DNA from: Candidatus Zipacnadia bacterium
GTDB lineage: Bacteria; Armatimonadota; Zipacnadia; Zipacnadales; Zipacnadaceae
Reading direction: 5' to 3'
Assembly (NCBI GenBank): GCA_029821515.1
Contig: JALGTD010000021.1
Span: 1-11,656 of the forward strand
DNA: 11,656 nt
The notes beneath the pieces are model-generated. The model was not told the origin of the DNA. It saw nothing but the letters and a program-made list of their open reading frames with translations, and did not search any database. Made by a program: the position numbers and the translations under genes. Of this stretch, positions 1 through 7,120 are shown piece by piece (position 1 is the first letter of the stretch; each line of letters opens with the position of its first letter).

Positions 1-278
1 CGCGGATCAGAGTGGATCTTAAAGACCGGCCCGGACACTTCGTTTTCCGCAAATAGTTGCTGGCGCAGAGCAGGAGCTTCCGGGTACATCGAGCGAAATT
101 TCAGCATTACAAAGGGGCGGCCATCCTTGCCCAAACGCGGGTGGGCAAATAGTACCGGCCCGCGGCTTTCTAACTTGATGGCCACGGCTATTATCAACAC
201 TACCGGAGCAGCCAAGAGCAGCCCCGCCGAGGCTCCGAATAGGTCGATAATACGTTTAGCAATGAGATATAATGACAT
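1..278 (-). CDS. Bacterial sugar transferase (undecaprenyl-phosphate hexose-1-phosphate transferase family), 3' part cut by window edge
   Basis: This is the N-terminal 92 residues of a bacterial sugar transferase (Pfam PF02397 type). By family knowledge these membrane enzymes move a sugar-1-phosphate onto undecaprenyl phosphate, the first step of exopolysaccharide, capsule or O-antigen assembly. Seen in the sequence: a basic start (AKRIIDLFG, residues 7-15), a hydrophobic stretch at about 15-34, the conserved LKFRSM at 59-64 and GPVFKIHSDP at 83-92, all in the family's order. The ATG at 278-276 has an AGGTGA ribosome-binding site 9 nt upstream (288-293). Only one membrane segment precedes the catalytic domain, so this looks like the short, PglC/EpsL-like form rather than the long WcaJ-like form with extra N-terminal helices. 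The catalytic core lies outside the window, so substrate and length are unknown. A promoter sits directly upstream, so it is probably transcribed separately from the cyclase gene before it. Confidence 0.88.
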   Translation of the reverse strand, partial: MSLYLIAKRIIDLFGASAGLLLAAPVVLIIAVAIKLESRGPVLFAHPRLGKDGRPFVMLKFRSMYPEAPALRQQLFAENEVSGPVFKIHSDP

Positions 279-346
279 CAATCAGAATCACCTATGTGAG
301 GCTTGACCAGTCTATTCATTCTCGGCTTAGTCACTACTTTGCAATA

Positions 347-375
347 ATTATAACACAGTTTATTCACAAAATCAA
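347..375 (-). promoter_or_regulatory. Sigma-70-type promoter for the sugar transferase gene
   Basis: On the minus strand, a -35 box TTGATT (375-370) and a perfect -10 box TATAAT (352-347) are separated by exactly 17 bp in an AT-rich stretch. Transcription would start near 340, leaving a leader of about 60 nt before the ATG at 278. This is the best promoter match I found in the window. It lies just after the stop codon of the cyclase gene at 388. Confidence 0.6.
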
Positions 376-387
376 GAGGAAAGTAAG

Positions 388-2364
388 CTACGTTAAAGGT
401 ACTGGTACGCTGTAGACGTTCACCTCCTCCGTAAAGCCTCGTACTTGCACGCTACCTTCATCATTCGTGGTTACGGTATCTTTGACCAACTGCCAGGTAT
501 CTTCGCTGACCAAAATCTTGACATCCAGCTCGCGGGTAAGCTCTTCGAGTCGGGCCGCCAGATTGACCTGAGTACCAATGGCGGTGTACTGCATCCGGTC
601 ACGCGCGGTGATATACCCGACCACGGCCGGGCCAGTGGATATGCCAATGCCGGCGGCCAGCTCACCCCAGCCGCAGAACTCCCACTCGCCGCGATTAAAC
701 TCAATGCGGCGCTGCATCTCAATAGCCACCTGGACGGCGCGGCGGGCGTGATCGGGCTGCTCCAGCGGCGCATTGAAGAAGGCCATCAGCCCGTCGCCCA
801 TCAGCTTGTCCAGCGTGCCGTCAAACTCCCAGATGACCTCGTGCATTAAGGTGAAGTAACGATTGAGCAGATTCACGGTAGCCTCGGGAGCAAGCTGCTC
901 GCTAGCGGCGGTGAAGCCACGCAGATCACAAAACAGGCAACTGACTATCCGCCTTTGGCCCTGCAGGATCTGTGCCGCTTCGTCTTCCATAAGCTGGGAG
1001 ACGATCTGGGTGGGGACGAAGTGGCTGAGGGTCTCGCGCGCCTGGGAGCGCTGTCTCTCCTCCAGCAGAAGCCGGTAACTGATCAAGACCAGTATCACGA
1101 TCAGACCGGTCAGTGTCGGTGCAAACATCGGCACAATCAGGCTCCAATGAGCAAAAACCCAGATGCTGAACCAGTCATACGCTGCCACAACGCCCAGCGC
1201 AAGCAACAATGCCTGCCTGGTGGGCAGTAGCGCAAAAATCAAAGCGATAGCCAGGCCAATGAACGGAAGTATCAGCAGCATCTTTTCGGGCGGGGCCTGG
1301 ACGAGGAACCGCTGGGTTAGTATGTTGTCGAGAATGGTCGCCTGGATCTCGCCGCCCGCCAGCAGACCACCGAAGGGACTGGCCCGCACGTCGTGGAGGC
1401 CCTTGGCAGTAATGGCAACTATTACAATCTTGTTCTCCAGCTCCAATTGAGCGGCAGCTTTGCTTTCGTCAAGTATCTGCCAGACCGGCAAGTGAGGGTA
1501 AGTATTGTGCTTACCAGCAAAGTTTATCACCATCCGCCCCCAGCGGTCCAGAGGGACGATGTGCTGGTCGTCAAGGCGCAGGTTGTGCCCAAAGTCAACG
1601 CTGATCTGGCCGGGGCGAGCGTCCAGCAGACCTGCTGCTACTGCCAGCGGCAGGGAGGGATATAGCTGGTGCCGAAAGTAACCCACTGGCGCGGTGTAGC
1701 GAAAGATGCCATCGGCGCCCTGCACCAGGCAGGTATAGCCCAGTCCGGCAGCGGGTCGAGCTAGCCGGGCAAAGGGATAAGTCAAGTCAGGAAGCTGGTA
1801 AACGCCAGCCCAACTAAGCAGCCCCTCTCCCCTATTGACAGTAACCTCGTTCCAGGCCCAGTGTTGGAGCGTCTCGGCGTGGCTTGCTATCGCCATTTCT
1901 CGAACGCCCAGGTCGGGACCATAATCGCCTTCTTGCTCAGGACCGGCAGCAAAACCCGCCAAATAGACGTTGCCGGCGCTGGCCAGAGCCTGTGCGAAGG
2001 CCTCATCGCCGGCCGGGTCCGGCTCACGCTCAATGAAGAATACATCATATATGATAGCGCGCGCCCCGGCGGCCGTCAGTTGGCGGGTCATCCGGGCAAA
2101 CAGTTGACGCGGCCACGGCCACTTGCCGACCCTGTCAAGGCTGGCCTCATCAATGGTAACCAGAACGATATCCGGATGCGGCGAGAGAGGGCCACGCAGA
2201 TGGAAACGCCAGTCAACGGTACGCAGTTCCATCCTATCCAGGACGGTGACCTGGGGCCAGAAGGCAGCCACCAACATCACCAGCGTGCAGGCCGCAGCGA
2301 TGAGTACAAACCTGCCTACCGCTTTGTATGCCGAACGAGAGCCTGGCGATTCTCTGCCCGCCAT
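388..2364 (-). CDS. CHASE2-domain class III adenylate cyclase, integral membrane
   Basis: A 658-residue sensor enzyme predicted to make cAMP in response to an extracytoplasmic signal. Order of parts: an N-terminal membrane segment (about 17-36); a periplasmic CHASE2 domain (about 45-355) with the family hallmarks LRGPL (56-60), VTIDEASL (69-76) and GKWPWPR (80-86); three further membrane helices (about 361-430); a short linker; and a class III nucleotide cyclase domain (about 470-655). Catalytic residues are all visible: metal-binding Asp480 (FCDLRGFT) and Asp524 (MGDG), base-recognising Lys520 and Thr594 (QYTAIG), and transition-state Asn601 and Arg605 (NLAAR). The Lys/Thr pair is typical of class IIIb adenylate cyclases, so ATP is the likely substrate. 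The ATG at 2364 has AGGAG 6 nt upstream (2371-2375). It is divergent from a FecR-domain gene, a partner often found beside CHASE2 proteins. The ligand sensed is unknown. Confidence 0.93.
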   Translation of the reverse strand: MAGRESPGSRSAYKAVGRFVLIAAACTLVMLVAAFWPQVTVLDRMELRTVDWRFHLRGPLSPHPDIVLVTIDEASLDRVGKWPWPRQLFARMTRQLTAAGARAIIYDVFFIEREPDPAGDEAFAQALASAGNVYLAGFAAGPEQEGDYGPDLGVREMAIASHAETLQHWAWNEVTVNRGEGLLSWAGVYQLPDLTYPFARLARPAAGLGYTCLVQGADGIFRYTAPVGYFRHQLYPSLPLAVAAGLLDARPGQISVDFGHNLRLDDQHIVPLDRWGRMVINFAGKHNTYPHLPVWQILDESKAAAQLELENKIVIVAITAKGLHDVRASPFGGLLAGGEIQATILDNILTQRFLVQAPPEKMLLILPFIGLAIALIFALLPTRQALLLALGVVAAYDWFSIWVFAHWSLIVPMFAPTLTGLIVILVLISYRLLLEERQRSQARETLSHFVPTQIVSQLMEDEAAQILQGQRRIVSCLFCDLRGFTAASEQLAPEATVNLLNRYFTLMHEVIWEFDGTLDKLMGDGLMAFFNAPLEQPDHARRAVQVAIEMQRRIEFNRGEWEFCGWGELAAGIGISTGPAVVGYITARDRMQYTAIGTQVNLAARLEELTRELDVKILVSEDTWQLVKDTVTTNDEGSVQVRGFTEEVNVYSVPVPLT

Positions 2365-2381
2365 GGCGGTCTCCTCTATCG

Positions 2382-2445
2382 TTTAATAACCCCCCGCCGG
2401 GGGTAAATTTGGGTTGAATACCAAGCACGCCTGGAATAGACCCAA
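2382..2445. promoter_or_regulatory. Inverted repeats in the divergent cyclase/FecR intergenic region
   Basis: The 108 bp between the two divergent start codons hold a GC hairpin, CCCCC (2391-2395) and GGGGG (2399-2403) around a 3-nt loop, flanked by AT-rich sequence (TTTAATAA on the left, TAAATTT on the right). Next to it are inverted arms TTGGGT (2409-2414) and ACCCAA (2440-2445), with CCAA at 2421-2424 between them. A weak plus-strand -35-like TTGAAT (2414-2419) overlaps these arms, but no convincing -10 follows. The arrangement could be an operator shared by both genes or an RNA hairpin in the cyclase leader. Function is inferred only. Confidence 0.35.
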
Positions 2446-2472
2446 GGCGGTGACAGTTGGAGGCTGGAGTAA

Positions 2473-3414
2473 ATGCGCAAGGCTACTTTCGCCATAATCC
2501 TTGGATTTGCCTTCCTACTTGGTCTACTTCTGCTGCTGAGCCAATCGCTTTTCGTTTTGCAGCGGGTAGTCCGAGTTAGGGACGTATCGGGGACGGTCAA
2601 TATCACCCGTAAGGGAGAAGAGGATGCCCAACCCCTGGGCGAGCGGCGACTGGTGCAGGCAGGCGAGCAGCTAAGCACCGGCGCAGAGGGACAATGCACA
2701 CTGAACTGGATTGATGGCACCCGCATCCGGATGGAACCGGATACTGAACTGACTGTGCAGAAATGCCAGGTCTACAGGGGCGCCGAACAGTCGGCCTTCC
2801 GGCTGGACATAGGCAAGATCTGGATCCGGGTGCTGCGGATGCTATCTCAGCAGGATAAGTTCCTCATAAATACCCCTACCGCAACAGCAGGAGTGCGCGG
2901 AACAATGTTCGCCGTGGAGGTCGCTGCTGACGGCTCCACCGAAATATCGGTCTACGAAGGCGAGGTTACGGTGGGCGGCGACAGTGGCGAGGTGAAGGTT
3001 GCCGCCAACAAGACAGCACGGCTGGGCGGTGGCCAGGCCAGCCCACAAGTCACCGCACTCTCAGCGCAGGAGGCGCAAGCCTGGGCGGCGCAGATTGGCA
3101 AGCTTGGGCCGTACCTGGAGATAACCAGCCCAGTGGCCGAGGCAGAATTCATAGGAAAAACGGTCACGGTCAAGGGCCGCTGCGAGCGCAGGGCTAACCT
3201 GACCGTCAATGGCCGAGCAGTAACTCAAAAGCCGAACGGCGGCTTCACAGTTGAACTGGAAGTGCCAACTTACGCAAAGCACTTCACGGTTGAGGCAGTT
3301 GCCACTGACTACAAGGGCTACAGCACCACAGTACGGCGCCATCTTGTTCGATTACTCCACATCCACAAAGAGCTGCTTGCACCAGTATCACCAGAATCTG
3401 GCACTACCGAGTGA
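2473..3414 (+). CDS. Membrane-anchored FecR-domain protein with C-terminal Ig-like domain
   Basis: A 313-residue protein, the only plus-strand gene here. An N-terminal hydrophobic segment (about 5-29, after MRK) anchors or exports it. A FecR domain follows (about 35-180) with the diagnostic NTPTATAGVRGTMF at 133-146 and the VYEGEVTV strand at 160-167. An Ala-rich linker leads to a beta-rich module (about 215-295; ITSPVAEAEF, VTVKGR, GGFTVELEV) resembling bacterial Ig-like or glucodextranase-B-like folds. FecR domains are known as periplasmic sensor or binding modules. This protein lacks the cytoplasmic anti-sigma part of classical FecR, so it is not a standard iron regulator. The ATG at 2473 is preceded by GGAGG (2459-2463, 9 nt away). 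It is divergent from the CHASE2 cyclase, which suggests a shared signalling role. Its last 11 bases overlap the end of the convergent gene at 3404. Confidence 0.88.
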   Translation: MRKATFAIILGFAFLLGLLLLLSQSLFVLQRVVRVRDVSGTVNITRKGEEDAQPLGERRLVQAGEQLSTGAEGQCTLNWIDGTRIRMEPDTELTVQKCQVYRGAEQSAFRLDIGKIWIRVLRMLSQQDKFLINTPTATAGVRGTMFAVEVAADGSTEISVYEGEVTVGGDSGEVKVAANKTARLGGGQASPQVTALSAQEAQAWAAQIGKLGPYLEITSPVAEAEFIGKTVTVKGRCERRANLTVNGRAVTQKPNGGFTVELEVPTYAKHFTVEAVATDYKGYSTTVRRHLVRLLHIHKELLAPVSPESGTTE

Positions 3415-5197
3415 AACTGCGCACGACCAGCATAACGGGGTAGTTGGAGCCGGCCTGAGGTATGGTCTGAACGGAAAGCGAACGACTCGCACCAGCGGCC
3501 ACCAGGCCGCGCCATAGCCGTCTCTCCTCATACGGGCGCATTGTGCCGGTATCTGTCAGGTGGCCGTCTATCAGATAGACACCCCGCCCGGCCCCGCCGG
3601 CAGCCGTGGTAACTATCTCAAATGTTACCGGTTGCTGTCGGGCGTTGTCCACATTCACGGTAATGTCATACAACACACCATAGTGGCCGGGAAGCTGGAC
3701 TATGTCGGGGTCAGTGCTGGGCTTGCCGATGCGCAGGAAGCTCCACGCTCCGCCGATTTGGTGGAAAAGCTCAGCGGTTTGCCGGGCATCATAACGAAAC
3801 TCGGACAGTCTGGACAGATGTTCGGCATCGGTATCAACCGCTACCAACGGCATATCGCTGGCTCCCGAGCGCGCGACAACCTCAATCATAACCGCTTCAG
3901 GTCCAATATTGGTCATCTGGCAGATACCGCTGACAATACGGCTGGGCACGGTGGTGCACTGGTAGGCTTGCCAGGCCGAGGCGGGCGGCACGGTAGCCAC
4001 ATAGCCAACCGAGCCCAGCAGCATGCGCCAGAAGTCATACATCGCCACGTGGCCGCTATGAATCTCGTCAGTGCTGGGGCCAGCCTCGTCACCCAGGATA
4101 AAGACCTTCGCTGGTTCGTCACTGGTATTCACAACCCTGACCGCAAAGGTCAAGGGAACTGAGGCGTTATCATTTAGGTGGTGCCACAGCAGTCGGCAAC
4201 TCTCGCCACCGGCCAGCGATTCGCGTAGCAACGTGCCCGGCCCAGTGACACGCTCAGGTTCGTTACTTACGAGCACGGATTCCGGCGAAGTGGTCGGCGC
4301 CGAGATTAGGTCAACACCGATGTTGACCGTCTCGCGGCGGGGTAGATAGCCAGGCCCAGTTATCTGGACCGCCGACTGCCAACCAGCGAAGCTCCGCTGT
4401 AACTGTCCGATATGGACAGATGCTTTCGGCTCAATATTGATATTGGCCCATAGGGCGTTGAACACCGCTGCCTGCACAACCTCATCCGGCGCCTGCGGAG
4501 TGGTGAGCTGAGCGGCTATGGGATGCGTGATCGTCCCGGCCCAGGGCAGGCATCTCACCGGGAAGCTGGCTGGAATCGCCTCAGTCCCTATCTTAATCCG
4601 GGTGGTGCCTCGGGCTATCCCGTTGATGACCAGTACCTGCTTGTCGGGATCGAGGGAGACTGAAATCACCGTCGGATCCTCGCTACTTACCGACAGTTGG
4701 CCGGCATAAGTGCCCCCGTAGCGGACACGACGTGACTCGCCCAGCGGCACAACAGTGCCAGAGGCCCAGTCAAGGCAGAGATACGGAGAAGCAAACACAC
4801 GGCGCAGATTCTGTGCCCATTGCTCAGCCAAGTCTGACGGACGGCTGTCGGCCAGGTCGGCTGTAACTTTGTCCACGGTAACAAGCAGGCCATCACCGGC
4901 CATTATGACATAGGAGGAGTCGAGCCGGACAGCGCGGATGTCGTCAGCGGTGATGCCGCGCAGGCCCTGCTGGGTAAGTCGGGTGGCCACCAGACGGGTG
5001 CGAGTTTCAATGTCCGACAGTTGAGTGCCACGCAGTCGGATTACCACCGAGTGACCAGCACGTACTTCGCCGATGACCATTGAATCCTGTTGAGATATGC
5101 TGTGGGTGAAATACAACAAGCCAGCCCTAACAGGCCAGGCTCCGGCGAGGCCGAGCAGCAGAACGATCGCAGTGAGTGCAATTCTGATGTGAGTCAT
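3404..5197 (-). CDS. Exported beta-rich protein of unknown function (597 aa)
   Basis: I do not recognise a named family. The preferred start is the ATG at 5197, which gives a clean signal peptide (MTHIRIALTAIVLLLGLAG..., likely cut after VRA at about 23-25). The open frame runs on to a GTG at 5239, but that would overlap the kinase gene and bury the signal sequence. A GGTGGA motif lies about 13 nt upstream of the ATG. Visible parts: an alpha/beta region (about 43-138) ending in LAEQWAQNLRRVF; a segment at about 146-206 (VPLGESRRVRY to GTTRIKI) resembling the N-terminal domain of secretin-type pilus proteins or a BIG domain; a middle beta region; and two Cys/Gly-containing beta modules (about 336-443 and 501-594), each built around a V-x-N-x(4-5)-P pattern. 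No membrane segment follows the signal peptide, so it is probably periplasmic or secreted. It starts 25 nt after the kinase gene and is the likely last gene of the envelope operon. Confidence 0.8.
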   Translation of the reverse strand: MTHIRIALTAIVLLLGLAGAWPVRAGLLYFTHSISQQDSMVIGEVRAGHSVVIRLRGTQLSDIETRTRLVATRLTQQGLRGITADDIRAVRLDSSYVIMAGDGLLVTVDKVTADLADSRPSDLAEQWAQNLRRVFASPYLCLDWASGTVVPLGESRRVRYGGTYAGQLSVSSEDPTVISVSLDPDKQVLVINGIARGTTRIKIGTEAIPASFPVRCLPWAGTITHPIAAQLTTPQAPDEVVQAAVFNALWANINIEPKASVHIGQLQRSFAGWQSAVQITGPGYLPRRETVNIGVDLISAPTTSPESVLVSNEPERVTGPGTLLRESLAGGESCRLLWHHLNDNASVPLTFAVRVVNTSDEPAKVFILGDEAGPSTDEIHSGHVAMYDFWRMLLGSVGYVATVPPASAWQAYQCTTVPSRIVSGICQMTNIGPEAVMIEVVARSGASDMPLVAVDTDAEHLSRLSEFRYDARQTAELFHQIGGAWSFLRIGKPSTDPDIVQLPGHYGVLYDITVNVDNARQQPVTFEIVTTAAGGAGRGVYLIDGHLTDTGTMRPYEERRLWRGLVAAGASRSLSVQTIPQAGSNYPVMLVVRSFTR

Positions 5198-5222
5198 CTT
5201 TGTGGGCAGATCCACCGCTGTG

Positions 5223-6038
5223 TCAGTACAAAGCGCCACGGGGCTGGGCCACGTAGCGGCTGGCGTAGCTGACCGCGAGCTGGGTGGCTTCGAATATGTC
5301 CTTGCCTTCGGCTAATCCTACTGCCAGGCCGGCAGTAAAGGCATCGCCAGCGCCAATGATCTGAGGATTCTCCACTGGCCCGGTCGGTATGTGGCGAGTC
5401 TCTGCTCCGTCGTGAACCACCGCACCATTCTCGCCATCGGTAACCACCAGATACCGGGTAGCAATCTCCATCTGCTTAGATTCACGCCGATTAGGAGTAG
5501 CTGCGGTTGCTCCTTCCCAGATTTGCAGATAGTCGCAAGGCCGGGGGTCAACGACAGTCGGGCAATCCCAGCCAATTATACGCTGGACCGCCTCGGCGGT
5601 GTGCTGGCCAAAAATGCCCTTGCTGTAATCGCTGAAGATGACTGCATCGGGTATACCGTTGGCTTGGGCTTCTTCCAGAGCTGCTTCCAGGGGATAAGTT
5701 ACCGCAGTTGTGTCTTCGCAGTCAACCCGCGCAATCAACTGCCGCTGGCTATGGGCACGGAGCTTGACGATTGTGGTGGGTAGCAGGGGCTTGCAGAAAT
5801 GGGTGATGCGGCCCAGCAGATGCTGCAACTGGGCGGCGGCCCAGTCCGGCCCCATTAGGCCGAACAGGGTCACCTGGTGGCCCATCCCCCGCAGCAGCAC
5901 GGCAACGTTAGCGGCACCGCCCGGATAGTAGCGCCACTGGGGGCCAGTAATACAGAGGGCCGCCCCCTCGTAATTCTCGCGGAAGCGGCCTTGAAGTTCG
6001 ACATCCAGCATTACGTCGCCAATAACAAATACATTCAT
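5223..6038 (-). CDS. rfaE1: PfkB-family sugar kinase, like the kinase domain of HldE (RfaE1, heptose 7-phosphate kinase)
   Basis: A 271-residue ribokinase-fold enzyme. The closest match by motif is the kinase half of HldE, which phosphorylates D-glycero-D-manno-heptose 7-phosphate at C1 on the way to ADP-heptose for the LPS core. Motifs in order: GDVMLD (7-12), PGGAANVA (39-46), SDYSKG (136-141), VDPRP (163-167), TPNRRE (181-186) and the catalytic GAGDAF (229-234, base Asp232). It has no nucleotidyltransferase domain, so it is a stand-alone kinase. It is shorter than the usual 310-330 residues; only about 12 residues separate TPN from the LVVT strand, where E. coli HldE has about 33. That change could alter substrate or oligomer state, so another sugar is possible. 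The ATG at 6038 lies 44 nt after the lpxD stop and has only a weak ribosome-binding site (GTGGA). The link to lipid A genes supports an LPS role. Confidence 0.82.
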   Translation of the reverse strand: MNVFVIGDVMLDVELQGRFRENYEGAALCITGPQWRYYPGGAANVAVLLRGMGHQVTLFGLMGPDWAAAQLQHLLGRITHFCKPLLPTTIVKLRAHSQRQLIARVDCEDTTAVTYPLEAALEEAQANGIPDAVIFSDYSKGIFGQHTAEAVQRIIGWDCPTVVDPRPCDYLQIWEGATAATPNRRESKQMEIATRYLVVTDGENGAVVHDGAETRHIPTGPVENPQIIGAGDAFTAGLAVGLAEGKDIFEATQLAVSYASRYVAQPRGALY

Positions 6039-6082
6039 CGCTTAGTCCACATCGGGCGGGTCAGCGGCAGCAGTTAGTGAGA

Positions 6083-7120
6083 CTATTCAGCGCGGCCTTC
6101 CAACTCGGCGACTTTTGCTTCCAGCTCTTCGATGCGCTCCAGCAGCTTGGGGATGCGGTGTTGCAGGGCCAGATTGCGCAGATTCTCCCGATGGGGTCGA
6201 GCTGGCACACCCGAGTAGATGCCCGGCTGGTCAATATCGCCGTAGACCTCCGCTCCGCCGCCGATGACCACATCATCGCATATAGTAATGTGGTCGTTGA
6301 TGCCGGCCTGGCCGCCCATCATCACGTTGTTACCAATCCTGGCACTGCCCGCGATTCCCACCTGTCCGCACAGCAGACAGTTCTTGCCCATAACCACATT
6401 GTGGGCGACGTGGACACCATCATCAATCTTGGTGCCACTGCCTATGCGGGTAGCGGAAATCGTAGCGCGGTCTACTGTGCTATTGGCACCGACCTCGACA
6501 TCGTCTCCCACAATTACTGTACCGATCTGGGGAATCTTGTAATGGCCTTGCTCGTCGGAGTGGTAGCCAAAGCCATCACTGCCAAGCACAGCCCCGGCGT
6601 GCAGCAGAACTCGCTCTCCCAGGACCACCCGGTCGCCCAGGTAGGTATGAGGGAACAGCTCGCAGTCATCACCGATGATGACTTCGTAGCCGACATAGGC
6701 CAGAGGATGAATTACTACGTTGTCGCCTATGATAACGTTGTCAGCGATATATGCCCCGGCACCGATACCTACGTTTTCGCCAATGCTTACATTCTCCCCA
6801 ACATAAGCCAGAGGGTGAACACCTTCGGGCAGGCGGCGCTGAGGAGCAAACAGTTCCAGCACTTTACTGAAGGCCAGGCGGGGCTCTTCGGTGACGATAA
6901 TGGGCTTGCTTTCCAGTTTCGTGCCAGCCGGGACAATTAACGCTGAAGCCCCCGAATTCTCAGCCTGCGATGACATTTCGGCGTCAGACAGATAAGCGAT
7001 ATGGCCAGGCTTAGCATCCTCCAGACTAGCGGCGCCCGTAATGGTAACGGATTCGTCACCAGCAACCATTCCGTCAACAAGCATTGCCAGGTGGCCCAAG
7101 CGATACCCTGTATGTGTCAC
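6083..7120 (-). CDS. lpxD: UDP-3-O-(3-hydroxyacyl)glucosamine N-acyltransferase LpxD
   Basis: LpxD transfers a 3-hydroxyacyl chain from acyl-ACP to the 2-amino group of UDP-3-O-acyl-glucosamine, the third step of lipid A synthesis, in the cytoplasm. The 345-residue product has the family layout: an N-terminal uridine-binding domain (YRLGHLAMLV at 6-15, SLEDAKPGHIAYLSD at 32-46), a long left-handed beta-helix of I/V-G-x(4) hexapeptides (about 98-290), GSDGFGYH (180-187), KIPQIG (195-200) and the catalytic-type AHNVV with His240. A short helix rich in Glu, Leu and Lys ends the protein. I chose the GTG at 7120 over an ATG at 7162. It overlaps the previous stop as GTGA, has AGGAGG 10 nt upstream (7131-7136), and gives the normal family N terminus, while the longer form adds 14 unmatched residues. 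Overlap with the lipoprotein gene implies translational coupling. Confidence 0.95.
   Translation of the reverse strand: MTHTGYRLGHLAMLVDGMVAGDESVTITGAASLEDAKPGHIAYLSDAEMSSQAENSGASALIVPAGTKLESKPIIVTEEPRLAFSKVLELFAPQRRLPEGVHPLAYVGENVSIGENVGIGAGAYIADNVIIGDNVVIHPLAYVGYEVIIGDDCELFPHTYLGDRVVLGERVLLHAGAVLGSDGFGYHSDEQGHYKIPQIGTVIVGDDVEVGANSTVDRATISATRIGSGTKIDDGVHVAHNVVMGKNCLLCGQVGIAGSARIGNNVMMGGQAGINDHITICDDVVIGGGAEVYGDIDQPGIYSGVPARPHRENLRNLALQHRIPKLLERIEELEAKVAELEGRAE

Noticed and set aside
296..370. A cAMP-receptor (CRP-like) site near the sugar transferase promoter, suggested by TGTGA-like words beside a cyclase gene
   Set aside because: The half sites (such as GTGAATAAACTGTG) are not a proper inverted TGTGA-N6-TCACA pair.
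1861..2406. A 181-codon plus-strand open frame opposite the cyclase N terminus
   Set aside because: It lies wholly in the shadow of the CHASE2 gene and its leader, with no domain or credible ribosome-binding site.
3560..4162. A 200-codon plus-strand frame opposite the exported-protein gene, beginning with a collagen-like PPGPAGSRG
   Set aside because: The collagen-like start is only a few residues long and is antisense to a gene with a signal peptide and consistent composition.
5198..5239. Longer form of the exported protein starting at the GTG at 5239
   Set aside because: It would overlap the kinase gene and place 14 polar residues before an otherwise ideal signal peptide.
6077..6940. A 287-codon plus-strand open frame opposite lpxD
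   Set aside because: It mirrors the repetitive hexapeptide coding of LpxD; it has no recognisable domain, and lpxD on the other strand is unambiguous.
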